From Ganoderma boninense (lineage: Eukaryota; Basidiomycota; Agaricomycetes; Polyporales; Polyporaceae): a stretch of DNA of 64,000 nucleotides. A model generated the notes under the pieces. The model was not told the DNA's origin, did no database searches, and saw only the letters and a program-made list of their open reading frames with translations. The position numbers were made by a program, and so were the translations under genes. How positions within the stretch are numbered: position 1 is the first letter of the stretch; every line of letters starts with the position of its first letter. The stretch lies in NCBI GenBank assembly GCA_002900995.3, contig CM035309.1, positions 1,680,389 through 1,744,388 on the forward strand, given 5' to 3'. This document shows positions 35,196 through 48,257 of the stretch, piece after piece.

Positions 35196-38096
35196 AGCAC
35201 TCGCATACTATTATCGGACCGTATTCCAACGCCCATCGTTCCCTGTCCCTTCCCTCCTTTGGCCGTTGGTGACCATTGTGGACACCAATGGGAGTCTGGG
35301 ATCTGGGATCCGGTCGTTCGCCTGACATCATTCTCTCGAACATCGCTTGCTAATGTAGCTATTTTACTCTCACCCTGTCGCTCGGCCTCTGCATTGTACA
35401 CTGGTTTCCCAAAACAACACTATCGCTAGTGGTCAAGAAGTGTTCGAGGCTGAAATGGCGTCAAATCCCTTCTGGGCTGCTTCCGTGTCTTTCTGCCGCT
35501 GGTTCAAGCCTCCGTCGGTACAGGTAAGCCGCCGGACGACGGCATTGCCTCGGTCTGTAATCCGCTGACGTATGGTTAGTGAGGCAGCGTGCACTCTGGC
35601 GACAGTTAACTCCAAAGGGACAGTGGAGAAGCACCCCACGTGTTCTTCGCAATAGTCCCCAGCGGTGGTTTTCTCCCGGAACTTGTAAACATCCGACCGT
35701 TATGCCGGTGCATGAGCAGGTCGCTGGTCTGCCGTCGTCCCCGGAGGGTTGCTCTCATCGAGAATTCACGCGTCGTGAAGATGACCGTCAGGGTGTGGAC
35801 GTGCAGAGGTCGTGAGTGGGTGGCCTGCCGGTTCTGCCCTTAGCATGACACCTTCATCCGTCGCTGCCTACTGTGCATTGTCAAATCGATGCTTTATTAA
35901 CTATCTGCTCAACACTAGATTTGCTACCTGTCGTCCGACGCTCAAGGTTCAGTGTTCGACATTCAACATGCAACCAACGTTTCAAGGCCCGCGTCCGTTC
36001 CGTGCCACTACGTCTGCCAGGGATGTCAGGATGGCTGTCCTTTCATTATCTGAGCGGATTCGATGACGAAATTATCTTAGCGTTGTGGGTTGCCTGGGTT
36101 TCAGGCGGCCGATGACACGTAGCCGAGGCTACATGTTTGCGATTCCCAGCCGAACATTGTCCCCAGTCAAAGTTGTGTGGCACATTCTCCCGCCAGTGCA
36201 ACCCTGGACGCCGCCGGATACGGCGTCCCCGCGAGGAACAGCAATTGTGGACTCTGTTGATGCCATTGTGAGCCTGTTCCTCCGATGATGCCTATGTTGC
36301 CTGTTAACCACCCTTAAGGCCGGACAACAGTTTCCGAGCCTCTGTTCGCTCCTATCGTTGAAGGAGAGCCACTTGAACAGAGTCGTGAGACCCTTCTGTC
36401 AAGCACGGAAAGTCATCGATTATACAATCGAACCATCGTCTGGAGAGCTCTCCAATATTTGAGTGATCCATCCCTTGTGATTTGGCGACCGACCAAAATC
36501 TAGCACCGGTAAGTCGCTCTCGCAACAGTTTCTGCATCTAACAGAATTTCGTACAGAGCATGCCTGGACAGCCGGAGCTAAACATGCCCTACAGTGAACC
36601 TTTCTGTGTCTTGGTGCTGCAAGACTGCGGTCGACACCGCTTATCCTGGATATGACTGACGTTCCACATAGCGAAAGTCTTGCCAGGAACAGGACATCGT
36701 ATCATGACTCTTCGACAATCCTTTATGCTCTGGAAATCTCCTCTTTGAACTGTAGTGTGGCAGGACGCCGCGCCGCCATCATGCATAATTTTGTCACCTC
36801 GTCCATTGATGAAAGAGACATTCCCTCCTGGCTGTCAAGACGGCGACGCCGCAAGCTACGTCTTCATCCGTAAGTTCACTCTCGCAATGGAGGGTAAGGA
36901 GTATTGCCCAGCCAACTTTCTTTACGCCAGGGCGCTCCGATTCTTCTGGACTCCTGGCGCCGCTCGCTCCCAGGACCCGCCGCGAGTGAAACACGTCAGT
37001 TTAGGCGCAATAAGATGCGTAATATCTCGGAGCGGGCGTGTCACTGGGCGATGGGCTCAGAACGGCGCTTGTACTGTCCAAATCGCGGGCCGCCCTCAGG
37101 GTCGAATGCTCGCTAGGCGAGTCCAGGAGGGACGGTATGAACATGCGACTGTAACGTGGAGTCGTAACGTGGAGATTGGCGCTCGTCGCACGACGGGAGT
37201 ATCATGGTGATGAAAATATCCTCGAAAGCGTGAGTAGACAGCTCTCATTTGGCCTCTCCGAGTCGCTCAAGACTTTGAGTTGACAGCTCTGAGCGGGGGT
37301 GACGACATACCTCGTCGACGGGGACCCGCATCTCAACATACCATGAAGCTCGATCCCAAGCTAGTGCAAGTCTATCCCGAATTCGAATTCCGCACAGCTT
37401 CCTCATTGCAGAAGTCGTACCACCTAATCGCAGTGTATCTAAACCAAATCTACGTTACTTTCCATTGATCGGCGCGTACCTGTTTGAAGATCTCTCTCCC
37501 GCAGCCCTCGCATGGCTGCACCCGATGCAAAGGGTGGCGTAAATCTTCCGACTGGAGCAAGTGACGCCGAGTGACACCGTCTCTGCGTATTCAGCCGCGG
37601 TATACCTTTGGGGATGTCCAAACTTTACCGGAGCTTGGATCTGCGACGGCCGACTCATCGGCCACAAACGCTTTCACGACCAATGAAAACGGATGCTGAA
37701 CCGCCAGGAGACCTGAGGACCGCGCGGCCTGGCATCGTGGCCAAAGATCTCGCAGGTATCGTGCATTCATGATCCGCTCAAACGAATGACAAATTATTGA
37801 CGTTTGCGTGTGTCACGGCCCAATCGAAGGGATGGTGGCAAGTTCTTCAGCCACGCACCCTGGCCGGTGGGAAACCGATTGCGTCGCATCCGGGATCTCC
37901 TCATTCCCAACGCCTAACCTCGACATAGGATTTGAAACACCCCTGGCCATTTCGTTAGGTTGGCGGTATGTCATGGTCAGGCTCCTCAGATCTACTGCGG
38001 CACTTTGGATCTTGGCGGAGAACAATATAAAGAGCAGGTGTGTGAATGGCTACAACACCATCCCGTACCTCCCCTTCACTTAACCTCACAATCGCG
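35196..38096. other. gene-poor region; promoter of terpene synthase 1 at its right end
   Basis: 2.9 kb with only short frames. No recognisable domain in any frame. A short direct repeat (GTCGTAACGTGGA) occurs near 37150. Composition differs from the housekeeping genes on the left and may reflect decayed DNA. Confidence 0.4.
38026..38032 (+). promoter_or_regulatory. TATA box of terpene synthase 1
   Basis: AACAATATAAAGAGC is a good TATA match about 70 bp before the ATG at 38097, so the core promoter of the broken gene still looks intact. Confidence 0.6.
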
Positions 38097-39089
38097 ATGT
38101 CTTCGACGCAGTTCACCCTTCCAGACCTTCTAGCCGTTTGCCCCCTGCGGGGCTCCACCAACATCCACTACGAAAAAGCTGCACTCGAGTCCCGTGCTTG
38201 GGTTAACAAGTACCACCTCTTCCACGGCAAGAAGCTGCAGTACTTCCTTAGTGGAAGTAATGAGCTTCTCGTATCTCACACCTACCCTTACGCCGACTAC
38301 GACCAGTTCCGAACATGCTGCGACTTCGTCAATCTCCTGTTTGTCGTTGACGAGGTCAGCGACGAACAGGATGGTCAGGGAGCCCGCGCGACCGGTCAGG
38401 TCTTCCTCAACGCCATGCGCTACCCCGACTTCGACGATTGTTCTGCACTCGCCCAGATGACCCGCGAGTAAGTCCATCCGCGCTGTTGTGTATTGTACAC
38501 CTCCATAGGATCGGAGCTCATCATTCTACGTCACACAACTTTAGGTTCAAACAGCGACTCTTGGACTACGCCGGCCCCAACTCCTACCGTCATCAGTAAA
38601 AATCTCCTTGCAACTGTAGCACTATGTAGTCTATATAGTCAGTATTGCTAGGTTGCAAGCCCCCTTTTATGTAGTGAACTGTAGCACCCCGACTGTCGTA
38701 GCGCACCATAATGGGGATAGCCAGCCTAATAAACAGTAGAACAGCCCATTTACTTCACAAAACTAACTTCTGCACTCCAACTACCAACCGCCCTTACTGA
38801 ATAGATCAACAGCGCACGAGATTAACCTGCAACCCTCAACCGAGTGCAGCACTGAAGCCCACTGCGCAGGTTGTGTTATAAGTACATATTTATTTCTTAT
38901 ATCCCCTAAGCCCTAGCTCGGACTTAGCTTCTCGAAGGCACTTCAGTCGAGCACCTCAATGGCTCCAAATCACTTCTCTGTCCATTGGATTCAAACATAG
39001 TATACTCAATGGTCTTTGTATAGTGTACTTAGTGTTATAATGAGATCTAGTCTTTGATTAACCAAGATATAAGAAAAGTCAAGTACACA

Positions 39090-39405
39090 CATCAGCAAAA
39101 GCCCGAATCTATTATCGGGTCTTATTTGCTATTACTAGGCGCTGTAAGACCTGTAATAGCAGATAAGACCTGATAAGACCGGACCAGTAATATGGGCACA
39201 GCCACAAGGTAAGACTCTCGCCGCGGCCATTCTGCAGCTTTGCTGCATCTGGGGACAAAAATTGGTGAAGATGTCAGACCATCGCCGCCTATGCCCAAGA
39301 TTTGGGCTTAGTAGGCCTAGGAAAGGGAGCACTGTGGGGGACCTAAGTTGGGCAGTAATTGCAGTAAGATGGTAATACAGCAATAGAATTGGGCTTTTGC
39401 TGATG
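39090..39405. mobile_element. nested MITE-like TIR element (inner), 316 bp
   Basis: Perfect 15-bp terminal inverted repeats, CATCAGCAAAAGCCC at 39090-39104 and its reverse complement at 39391-39405, flanked by CA on both sides (39088-39089 and 39406-39407). The first eleven bases match the outer element except for one (CATCAG[C/T]AAAA), and the apparent duplication is again 2 bp, so the two elements look like relatives mobilised by the same transposase. It must have inserted into the outer element or travelled with it. It contains a strong hairpin at 39118-39170 and no plausible gene. Confidence 0.82.
39118..39170. repeat. internal hairpin of the inner element
   Basis: Arms GGTCTTATTTGCTATTAC (39118-39135) and GTAATAGCAGATAAGACC (39153-39170) pair at 17 of 18 positions around a 17-nt loop. 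Another AAGACC copy follows directly (to 39180). The structure could form in RNA or in single-stranded DNA. Confidence 0.85.
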
Positions 39406-40329
39406 CAGCATAAGATTAAACATATGTAAAATATAAGGCTTCGGGAGGGTGTTTTTACTTAGCACTATATTGGCTACATTGTTATTGGACTCGCTCTGCC
39501 TACGAAGCCAACAACAGTGTACAACACTGTATACAAGGCTGCTACAGAGCGCTACAGTGGCTACTAGTGCAAATATCTATACTACAGTGTGCTCCCGAGA
39601 CTACAATGGTCTATAGCTACATCATTAATAACTATGGGCTGGGAACTATTTTACTGATGGTCGCTTCCTCGTGCACTGCATTGACTATGTCAACGCCGTC
39701 GCACAGGAGGCCGAACTTCGCGAGGAGGGCCGTGTTCTCGGCCTCGATGCGTTCCAGACCCTACGAAGGGAGAACAGCGCCATTAGACTATGCTTTGGCC
39801 TCTTTGAGTTCGCCCTCGGTTGCGATCTCCCAGATTTCATCTTCCTCGACGAGAAGTTCATGACGTTGTACTGGGCCGCCGCCGACATGGTTTGCTGGTC
39901 TAACGTAAGCATCATTGATTATGAGGTGTGCCTCTCCCGAGCTAAACTACGCATTCGCAGGACGTCTACTCTTACAGCATGGAGCAGGCGCGGGGAATCG
40001 GGGGAAACAATATCGTCTCCGTGCTTATGCAGGAGAAAAAGATCGGTCTCCAGACGGCGTCGGACCTTATCGGGCAGCACTTTGAGACGCTGATGAGCCG
40101 ATTTGTGGAGACGAAAGCGCAACTCCCGTCCTTCGGGAGCGCCGCGCTGGATGATGCGGTCGCCAAATATGTCGCTGCGATGGAACATTGGGTCATCGGA
40201 AACCTCGAATGGAGCTTCAAGACCAACCGGTACTTTGGTGCGGAACATCTGCGGGTGAAAGGGTCCCTCGTTGTGGTACTGCTACCACGTGAACACGCCG
40301 ACGTCGAAGAGGACCAATCAGCAGAGTAA

Positions 40330-43300
40330 GGTACGCTACGCTCATGGATCCCCACGCCCGGTCTCGATCTGACAAGTGACACGGACAGGGCTAAGCTTAT
40401 AGAGATAGAAGGACGTGTAGCGTCGTTGGTGTGTGCTCGCGCCGCTATGCCCGGATCGTTTCACATCTGCTGTCTTATCTTTGGTACGCTTCGCGGCTCC
40501 GAGACTTAGATTTGTATCGTTACCGTGTGCTCTTGGTATCCTACGCTTGGCGCTCCGTAATAATGTATCCAATAGATGTAGATTTCTTGCATGGTCGTTC
40601 AATCCACCAACTTCCCAGACTGCAATGGCCGACTGCTCCGGAGATCTTGCCTCCTGTCTCGCCCCGCTGTGCTCCCGTGACGCCAGTCTGATCTCGCAGA
40701 GTCAGTAGCTCCGTTCCCTGTCCCACAACCGGAAGATCTGCTCCCTCCCAGTTACCTGGCACTCTGCACCGTTGGTACGCCAGGTTCCGTTAGGCACAGG
40801 GTGACTGTTTTGCCTCCGGTCCAGGGCGCCGACATGACACGCGCTCGGTCGCAAAGGTCCCGAGACTGCGGCACCGTATGTTTGTTGTTGTTCGCCGCCT
40901 TTTGTAGTATGGTTAGTCACGCATTCCAGCTCCGCGAGAAACCTTAAAAGGTAAGACGTGGGCGGCTGTGCAGGTTCGCTGCCACTGGCAATATTTGGCA
41001 ACGTCAACCTACTTCAACAACCTTACCACATATAGCGACTTCCCAATCTCAGCCGCGCTTATGAAGCGAAAAATAAGATTGTTTGCAGCGCTCCGGCGCC
41101 ACTTCACCCGACCGCTCGACGGCAAGCTATGTGTGACCGTCGTCCGCGCGGCTCTCTGACGGCGAACTTCGGCTTTTCGTTGCGGATGCCGGGCCATGGT
41201 TACTTGCCCTCCATAATTAGTGGCCGGCATTTCTGACGATTCTGATAGGCTGCCAGAGGAAACATAGCCCTGCTCTCCGAGTGTCGGGATTTAGATGTGT
41301 TATCCAGGGACCTAATGAAATGCTGCATGGGTGACAATCAGAGTGTGGTGGAGGCGATGACAAGGAAGCTTTACTTATACCACATGCTGACGCGTGCTCC
41401 AATCCGCGAAACGCTTGGGACTGTGCAGCAAGATCCGATGCCGCAGTTAGCGATATACACTGAACTCTGATGGGTCTGCGACCAGAACTAAGAATTTCTT
41501 CTGGCGATGTAGGCGCGATCCTTGCACGAGAACTGTCATTTGGATGACATGATATCAGTGGAAGGGCCGCTGTCGATATCTCTGCAAGGAATGATGCGGA
41601 AAAGGAACATCAAACATTTCTGGATTGGCGAGTGTAGCACAGATTCCTGCGATACAACGTAGAGTTTGTGAAGAGGATTTCTGCGGGAGGAACGGTGTTG
41701 CAATCGTGAATTTCAACCGTTGAATAAGCCAATAGTCATGATAGAAATACGTCTACAGAGATTTCCCCCAGGGAGGACAGGACTCGGGAATATTCTACGT
41801 CCCTGATAGGTGAGCCTGAGGGACATCTATGCCCCAGACACGCATTGCGTATGTTGTGACATTAGGCCGTCAAGCGGCGTGCATCCAACCCTAATGTTGA
41901 GCAAGGGCGTCGCCTGTTCGATACCACGAGATGGAAGGCGAAAGGGCACCATTGATTGGAGTAAGGTCGTAGTAAGGTTGCTTTGTAAAGAGAACAATCG
42001 CAATCGAAAGCCAAGAGAAATGCGGTCTCATTCGGATGGGGACTCGCTGCCAGAACCCCACGCAGGGATTGAAAAGGTACCATGATCATCGTGAAACAGT
42101 CTGAAAAATAGGTTATTGGAGCGTGGCAAATCAGTTCTAGCGCGAAGACTCAACGGAGCTGGGCCACTAATATTCCATTAGCTGGGCGATAGCGTGTCGG
42201 TTGGAGCCCTCTTTGAATGATGATATCGGGATAGCCAGACACTCGTCGCCCCTCATTGCGATAGCGGTAACGAAAGTGTCTGTTTGGGGTATAAGTTGGT
42301 TGGGTGGTTGGTAAAAAAGACTGAGGCGTGCGCATTCACGTGGACTGGATGCGGTAGTACGTAGTTTCCTCCGGTTCATTTATCGGACGATGAGTGACCA
42401 GGTCAGGGTGAGCGGATTGTCACGCAAGCATGCACCGCGGATCTGTGGACATGGTGAGATGAACGGGCAATCTGAGGCCTGGGGCTCACAGCAACTTCGT
42501 CAAGCACGGACAACTCGCACGGCGCGTGGGATGCCGCGAGACGACGAGCTGGCGATCGCATGCGTCTCTGGGTGGTCTGGCAGGTGAGTGGCGCAGAATT
42601 CTGACCGACAAACACATGCGAAACAAAGCTGGCCGTACCCGACGCGGCGAGGGAGAGAGCAAGGAGAGAGCGCGGCGGAGGGAGACTCCGAGTCAGGCTT
42701 GGGCCCAGACGCGAATGCAGACGCGCGGGGTTAGGGTTGGGGCTCGGTCTGGCGCGGGCGATGCATGTTCAAGTCGAGACTCTCATCGTCGCCCCAGCTC
42801 CAGCCATCTTCGTCCCAGCATCCATTCCATTTCTCCGACGCGGGTGTACTGCGATTCTCGAGAGATGACTTCATGCGGGAAATGGAATGAGACAACTACC
42901 GGACATCCAAGTTAGTTCCTCGTCACGGACCCCTCTTAACTCATCCCCGCGACAATCGCAGCAAGCATCCTGGACACAGCTTGCGTCAATGTGTATCTCA
43001 GTTCGCTGCAACCCAATCTACCACCGCGACGATGCTTAATGTGAGTTTAGGAAGCATCATGGACGACTGCACCGTTCTTCACCCCATCAGTCGGGGAATG
43101 CTGTCAATATCAATGGCGACTCAATGGCCTTCCATGAGGAGGGGACCTGAGCGTGCGCCACAAGGACCGCCACAGCTCTCAGCATCCGTCTCGGTGTTCA
43201 TAAACCCTCTCTCGTAGGTTTAAGTTGATTGAAATGTCATTTCGCGCGAGCTGACGTCTAGCTGGCAGTTCTAGGTTCGATCAAAGGCATAGAGGGGCAG

Positions 43301-44589
43301 CGTCCCAACCTTTGATACTCAACACCCGTATATTGGAGAAGTTGGCGAGTCAATCTATGGTCTGTAGTGGATTCGAATCCCACAATGGATGTTCTACGAA
43401 GACCACGGAAATTGAAGACACGCGATCCCAGTTTTATATGGCAAAACAGCGCAGTGTCCACGATGTGGTCCGTCGAAACCCATCAGAAAGGTTCTGTTCC
43501 GGTGCAACTCACCACCGTCCTAAGCTTCTCACCGCACCGCACAGGATATGTAACCTGTCATTTTCGCTTTCTAGCAAGCCCTGTTTCGTTCCCCGGTACC
43601 CTTGAATCTATCCGCCATGCCATCCGCTTCCTTCAACGGCTGAGGGCAACGGACAATTCCCCCTCCTCGCCGCTTGCCAAGTTGGAACACCCGGATCGCC
43701 GAGTCGCCTTCAAGCGGACGAGTTCATCATTTACACTCAGAAATTCGCCCCGATAACATCGGAACTCCGCCAGGCGCCTCAGGCTCCAACGAATGCTTTT
43801 GCGCCTGTCGTCATCCGGCGCTCCGGACCTCCGTGCATTGTTCTACGCCCTCTCCCCTGCTTCGGCTACATCACACCCGCAGAGGTTTCCTATTCGAATT
43901 CAGGGTTTTCCCCATGAAAATAAACCATTTGAGTACTGGCTTTTTGTCGCCAAAAATACAGGAGCAGTTTCTCACACTAGTTTTTTCCTCTAGCTGGGCA
44001 TCGCAGCGCGCGGTTCGCATACCCGCGTCGTCAGATTACGGGCGTCTTCAACCGTTGTTAGACCCCCGTCGGCGTGGCGGGCGTAGCATCCGTCGTACCA
44101 GTGCATACCGGGATATTGCTGATCTCCCGATGGCCAGCCTCCCGCCCGGTCGACGTCCGGGGTTTATCGGCCCTGACAATCAGCCCTAGAGACCTTAGCC
44201 TACGGTTCCGATGCTCCTAAATTATGAAACTCGTCCGTTTGGAGCTGACGCAAGGCACGCAGTTTTTGCCCATTCGCATTTGCGCCGTGGCACTGTTGGC
44301 ATTGGCGACGAACGGCTTTGATCGGAACGCCTGACGCAAGACTTGAGATCTGAGCCGCTCAAATCTGGCGGGGAGAGCCGCGGGAGGTGCGTGCGGCTTA
44401 CCACCGTACCCAAGCTTATGGGCCATCCGAAGGTGTGGATGTGGAGGGTCGTTCATGGCATAAAAGGGAGCTTGTTTCACCGATGGTTGTGCACCAACGC
44501 CTTCCCTTCCAACTCTTCTCTCTTCTCTCTCTTCGTTCTCCAAGTTCCCAACCTCGTCTATCACCTCCACTCCACCGTACTTCTTCACC
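40330..44589. other. gene-poor region between the two terpene synthases
   Basis: 4.3 kb without a supported gene. Frames of up to about 170 codons near 43670-44190 are Pro/Arg/Ser-rich with no domain. 42727-42745 (GGGGTTAGGGTTGGGG) resembles a telomere repeat but is too short to be an array. No P450, regulator or transporter gene was seen. Confidence 0.4.
44458..44589 (+). promoter_or_regulatory. core promoter of terpene synthase 2
   Basis: A TATA-like GCATAAAAGGG at about 44458-44468 is followed by a strongly pyrimidine-rich stretch (44500-44589) that runs to the ATG, the common arrangement of highly expressed basidiomycete genes. Confidence 0.6.
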
Positions 44590-45796
44590 ATGCCTGCACT
44601 TACCATGTCTGCTCCTACCGCCTCGTTCGTCCTCCCCGACCTCCACGCCGTGACCCCCTTCAAGGGGTCATTCAACCCCAACTACCCCGAAGCCGCCGCC
44701 GAGTCCTCGGAGTGGATCAACTCGTACCGCGTTCTGTCCGACAAGAAGCGTGCCTTCTTCCTCCAGGGTGGCAGCGAGCTCCTCTGCGCACACGCTTACC
44801 CCTATGCCGGCTACGAGCAGTTCCGCACCACCTGCGACTTCGTCAACCTTCTCTTCACCGTTGACGAGATCAGCGACGACCAGGACGGCAAGGGTGCTCA
44901 TGAGACCGGTCTTACGTTCTACAACTCCATGCGCGACCTTACCTACGACGACGGAACCACGCTGTGCAAAATGACGAAGGAGTACGTACGGTTTAGTCGC
45001 CTCAAAGAACTTCCAGTCCTGACCCATCTTCTCGCGAATCAGATTCACTACGCGTCTCCTCAGGCGCTGCGGGCCTCTGACCTACCGTCGCTTCGTCAAG
45101 CACTGCAAGGACTACATCGAAGCCGTGGCCTATGAGGCTGATCTCCGCATGAACGGCACCGTCCTTGACCTCGACTCCTACGTCACCCTCCGCCGAGAGA
45201 ACAGTGCCGTCCGGTTCTGCTTCGGCCTTGCTGGCTACGCGCTCGGCATCGATCTGCCCGACGAGGTGGTCGAGCACCCCGCGTTCATGGCTATGCACCT
45301 GTCCACCGTCGATATGGTCTGCTGGTCCAACGTGAGTGCAAGATCCGGTTCAGATTTAATACCAATTTGCTGACACACTAAATCTGCGCGGTTCGGCCTA
45401 ATTTGTTCTTCCTACCCGCTTCGCCGCCTACAGGACCTGTACTCGTATAACATGGAACAGGCCATGGGCCACACTACGAACAACGTGATGACCGTCCTCA
45501 TGCGCCACAAGGGCCTCGACCTCCAGGGCGCCGCCGACTATGTCGGCGTCCACTTCAAGGGTCTCATTGACGCCTTCCTTGAAACCAAGCGCACGCTCCC
45601 GAGTTGGGGCCCCAAGATCGACCATGAGGTCGCCCAGTACGCCGTGGCGATGGAGAACTGGGTCATCGGCAACCTCAACTGGTCGTTCGAGACGCAGCGG
45701 TACTTCGGCCACGCTCGCCACGAGATCAAGCGCACTCGCGTCGTGTACCTCACCCCCCGCCGTGTGGAGGAGGAGGCGTCTGACGAGGAGGACTAA
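44590..45796 (+). CDS. terpene synthase 2 (sesquiterpene synthase type)
   Basis: Class I terpene cyclase, 347 aa, cytosolic, expected to ionise farnesyl (or another prenyl) diphosphate. Three exons: 44590-44981, 45043-45331, 45434-45796. Start [18 protein letters not shown]; the [16 protein letters not shown] region leads into the metal motif [11 protein letters not shown] (DE..DD); exon 2 has [33 protein letters not shown] and ends ...VCWSN; exon 3 begins [12 protein letters not shown], completing the NDxxSxxxE triad, and has [17 protein letters not shown] with the Arg-Tyr pair that senses the product diphosphate. All catalytic motifs are intact. The acidic C-terminus (EEEASDEED) is unusual for the family but shared in part with copy 1. 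Same introns as copy 1, so the pair arose by duplication. Product cannot be predicted from sequence. Confidence 0.92.
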
Positions 45797-46298
45797 GGTC
45801 TGTGCTAACCCCCCTTGTGAGCCACTAGTCGCATGGCGCTGACCTCTCGGCCGACAGGAACACGCCCTGGCCCACTGACATCTCAAATCGTAATCTTCGC
45901 TAATCTGTTCCGCGCTGACGAGAATTACAACTATGCACTACACGTGAGATCGTGTCTAGATATTTGAAACTTTCACATCGTTTGCTATCTATCTCTCTTT
46001 ATTTGCTTTCTGTATCATACTTAAGACTCAATGGCCCTTCGAGGCCTTCACTAAAACTTATAGTGTACATACTGTATTTCACATCGCATTGTACCAGTGC
46101 GACCCTGCTTGTATCCCCTATCTAATAGAGAATTATATTCACGTCGAACACATCTTTGTGCGCATCGGGCCGAGTTGAACAGCCGCTGCATTGAAGAAGT
46201 CCTCCGAAGCATCGCAAAGTACAGTTGGATGTAACGCTACATGGTAAGTGCTCTCTATGTGTCGACGGATAGCCAAGATTGCTCAGTCCTTCACCGCT
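45797..46298. other. 3' flanks of two convergent genes; nothing else seen
   Basis: Lies between the stop of terpene synthase 2 (plus) and the stop of the homoserine acetyltransferase gene (minus). AT-rich, with no coding signal. Confidence 0.5.
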
Positions 46299-47833
<1,535 letters not shown>

Positions 47834-48257
47834 GATAGCTGGCAGCGTCGCAAGGCCGACGAGACGGGGCGCAAGAGCTGGCGAGGACCGCCAGGCGAGG
47901 CCGTCGACCACTTATCGCGCTGCTATGCGAAACGGTGGCGAATGGATGTCGTCTTAGACTTGAGGCGGTTGGGGCCTTGGGAGGAGGAAGCCGGACTGAG
48001 TCGACTCGCTCCTCCCGGCCTGTGCAGATCTCAGATCCACCCTCCCCGGCGCTACGTCGCCCCCCGATTCGGCCATTCCACGCGAGCGCCTCGGCCGTGC
48101 AGTGCATCTGCCATCGCAACCCTCCTCGAATCACGATGGCACTGACCACCTCCCATCCTCCCGGACCGTTTCCAGCCCTCCAGCACTAGCCATCCTCAGG
48201 CCCCCGGATCCCGCTCTGTTCGTCCGCACATATCAGAAACAGCTGCACAGCAGGACC
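47834..48257. promoter_or_regulatory. shared promoter region of MET2 and the SDR gene
   Basis: 424 bp between two divergent start codons. No clear TATA box. Frames running into it from either side have no conserved residues. Confidence 0.4.

Larger units (their letters stand above)
38591..39659. mobile_element. non-autonomous TIR element (outer), 1069 bp
   Basis: Inserted in exon 2 of terpene synthase 1. The left end reads CATCAGTAAAAATC; the right end is TTTTACTGATG, giving inverted repeats of at least 11 bp (CATCAGTAAAA). The flanking dinucleotide GT is present on both sides (38589-38590 and 39660-39661), a 2-bp apparent target duplication; removal of the element plus one GT restores the exon length of the paralog. 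Subterminal motif CTGTAGC occurs near the left end (38614-38620, 38679-38685) and in reverse near the right (39541-39547, 39551-39557), as expected for transposase binding sites. No reading frame suggests a transposase, so a MITE-like passenger. Superfamily not recognised; the 2-bp duplication would fit CACTA-like or related basidiomycete groups (inference). Confidence 0.85.
38097..40329 (+). pseudogene. terpene synthase 1, disrupted by a transposon-like insertion
   Basis: Class I fungal terpene cyclase (sesquiterpene synthase type). Exon 1 (38097-38467) begins [19 protein letters not shown] and holds the metal-binding motif VDEVSDEQD. Exon 2 begins at 38545 (FKQRLLDYAGPNSYR), is cut after 38590, and resumes at 39662 ([20 protein letters not shown]) up to 39904. 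Exon 3 (39961-40329) carries the NSE triad across the junction (N then DVYSYSMEQ) and the Arg-Tyr pair NRYFG. The insertion puts a stop two codons in, so the protein ends after about 155 aa without the second metal site. Without 38591-39661, exon 2 is 289 nt, exactly as in terpene synthase 2, and all introns match. Downstream exons are still open, so the insertion is probably young. Product unknown. Confidence 0.88.

Noticed and set aside
38591..39661. The insertion in terpene synthase 1 acting as an intron
   Set aside because: The left end offers a GT (CAGTAAAA), but no AG lies at the right border, so splicing could not restore the exon exactly; the matching ends and duplicated GT fit an insertion better.
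42727..42745. Telomere-like GGGTTAGGGTTGGGG
   Set aside because: Only about two imperfect units; not an interstitial telomere array.
43360..43395. tRNA-like T-arm (GGATTCGAATCCC)
   Set aside because: No matching acceptor, D or anticodon arms at the right distances on either strand; the motif is a palindrome and can arise by chance.
38040..45796. Terpenoid biosynthetic gene cluster
   Set aside because: Apart from the two synthases I found no P450, transporter or regulator in the adjacent gene-poor DNA. The SDR at 48 kb is too far and too general to claim.
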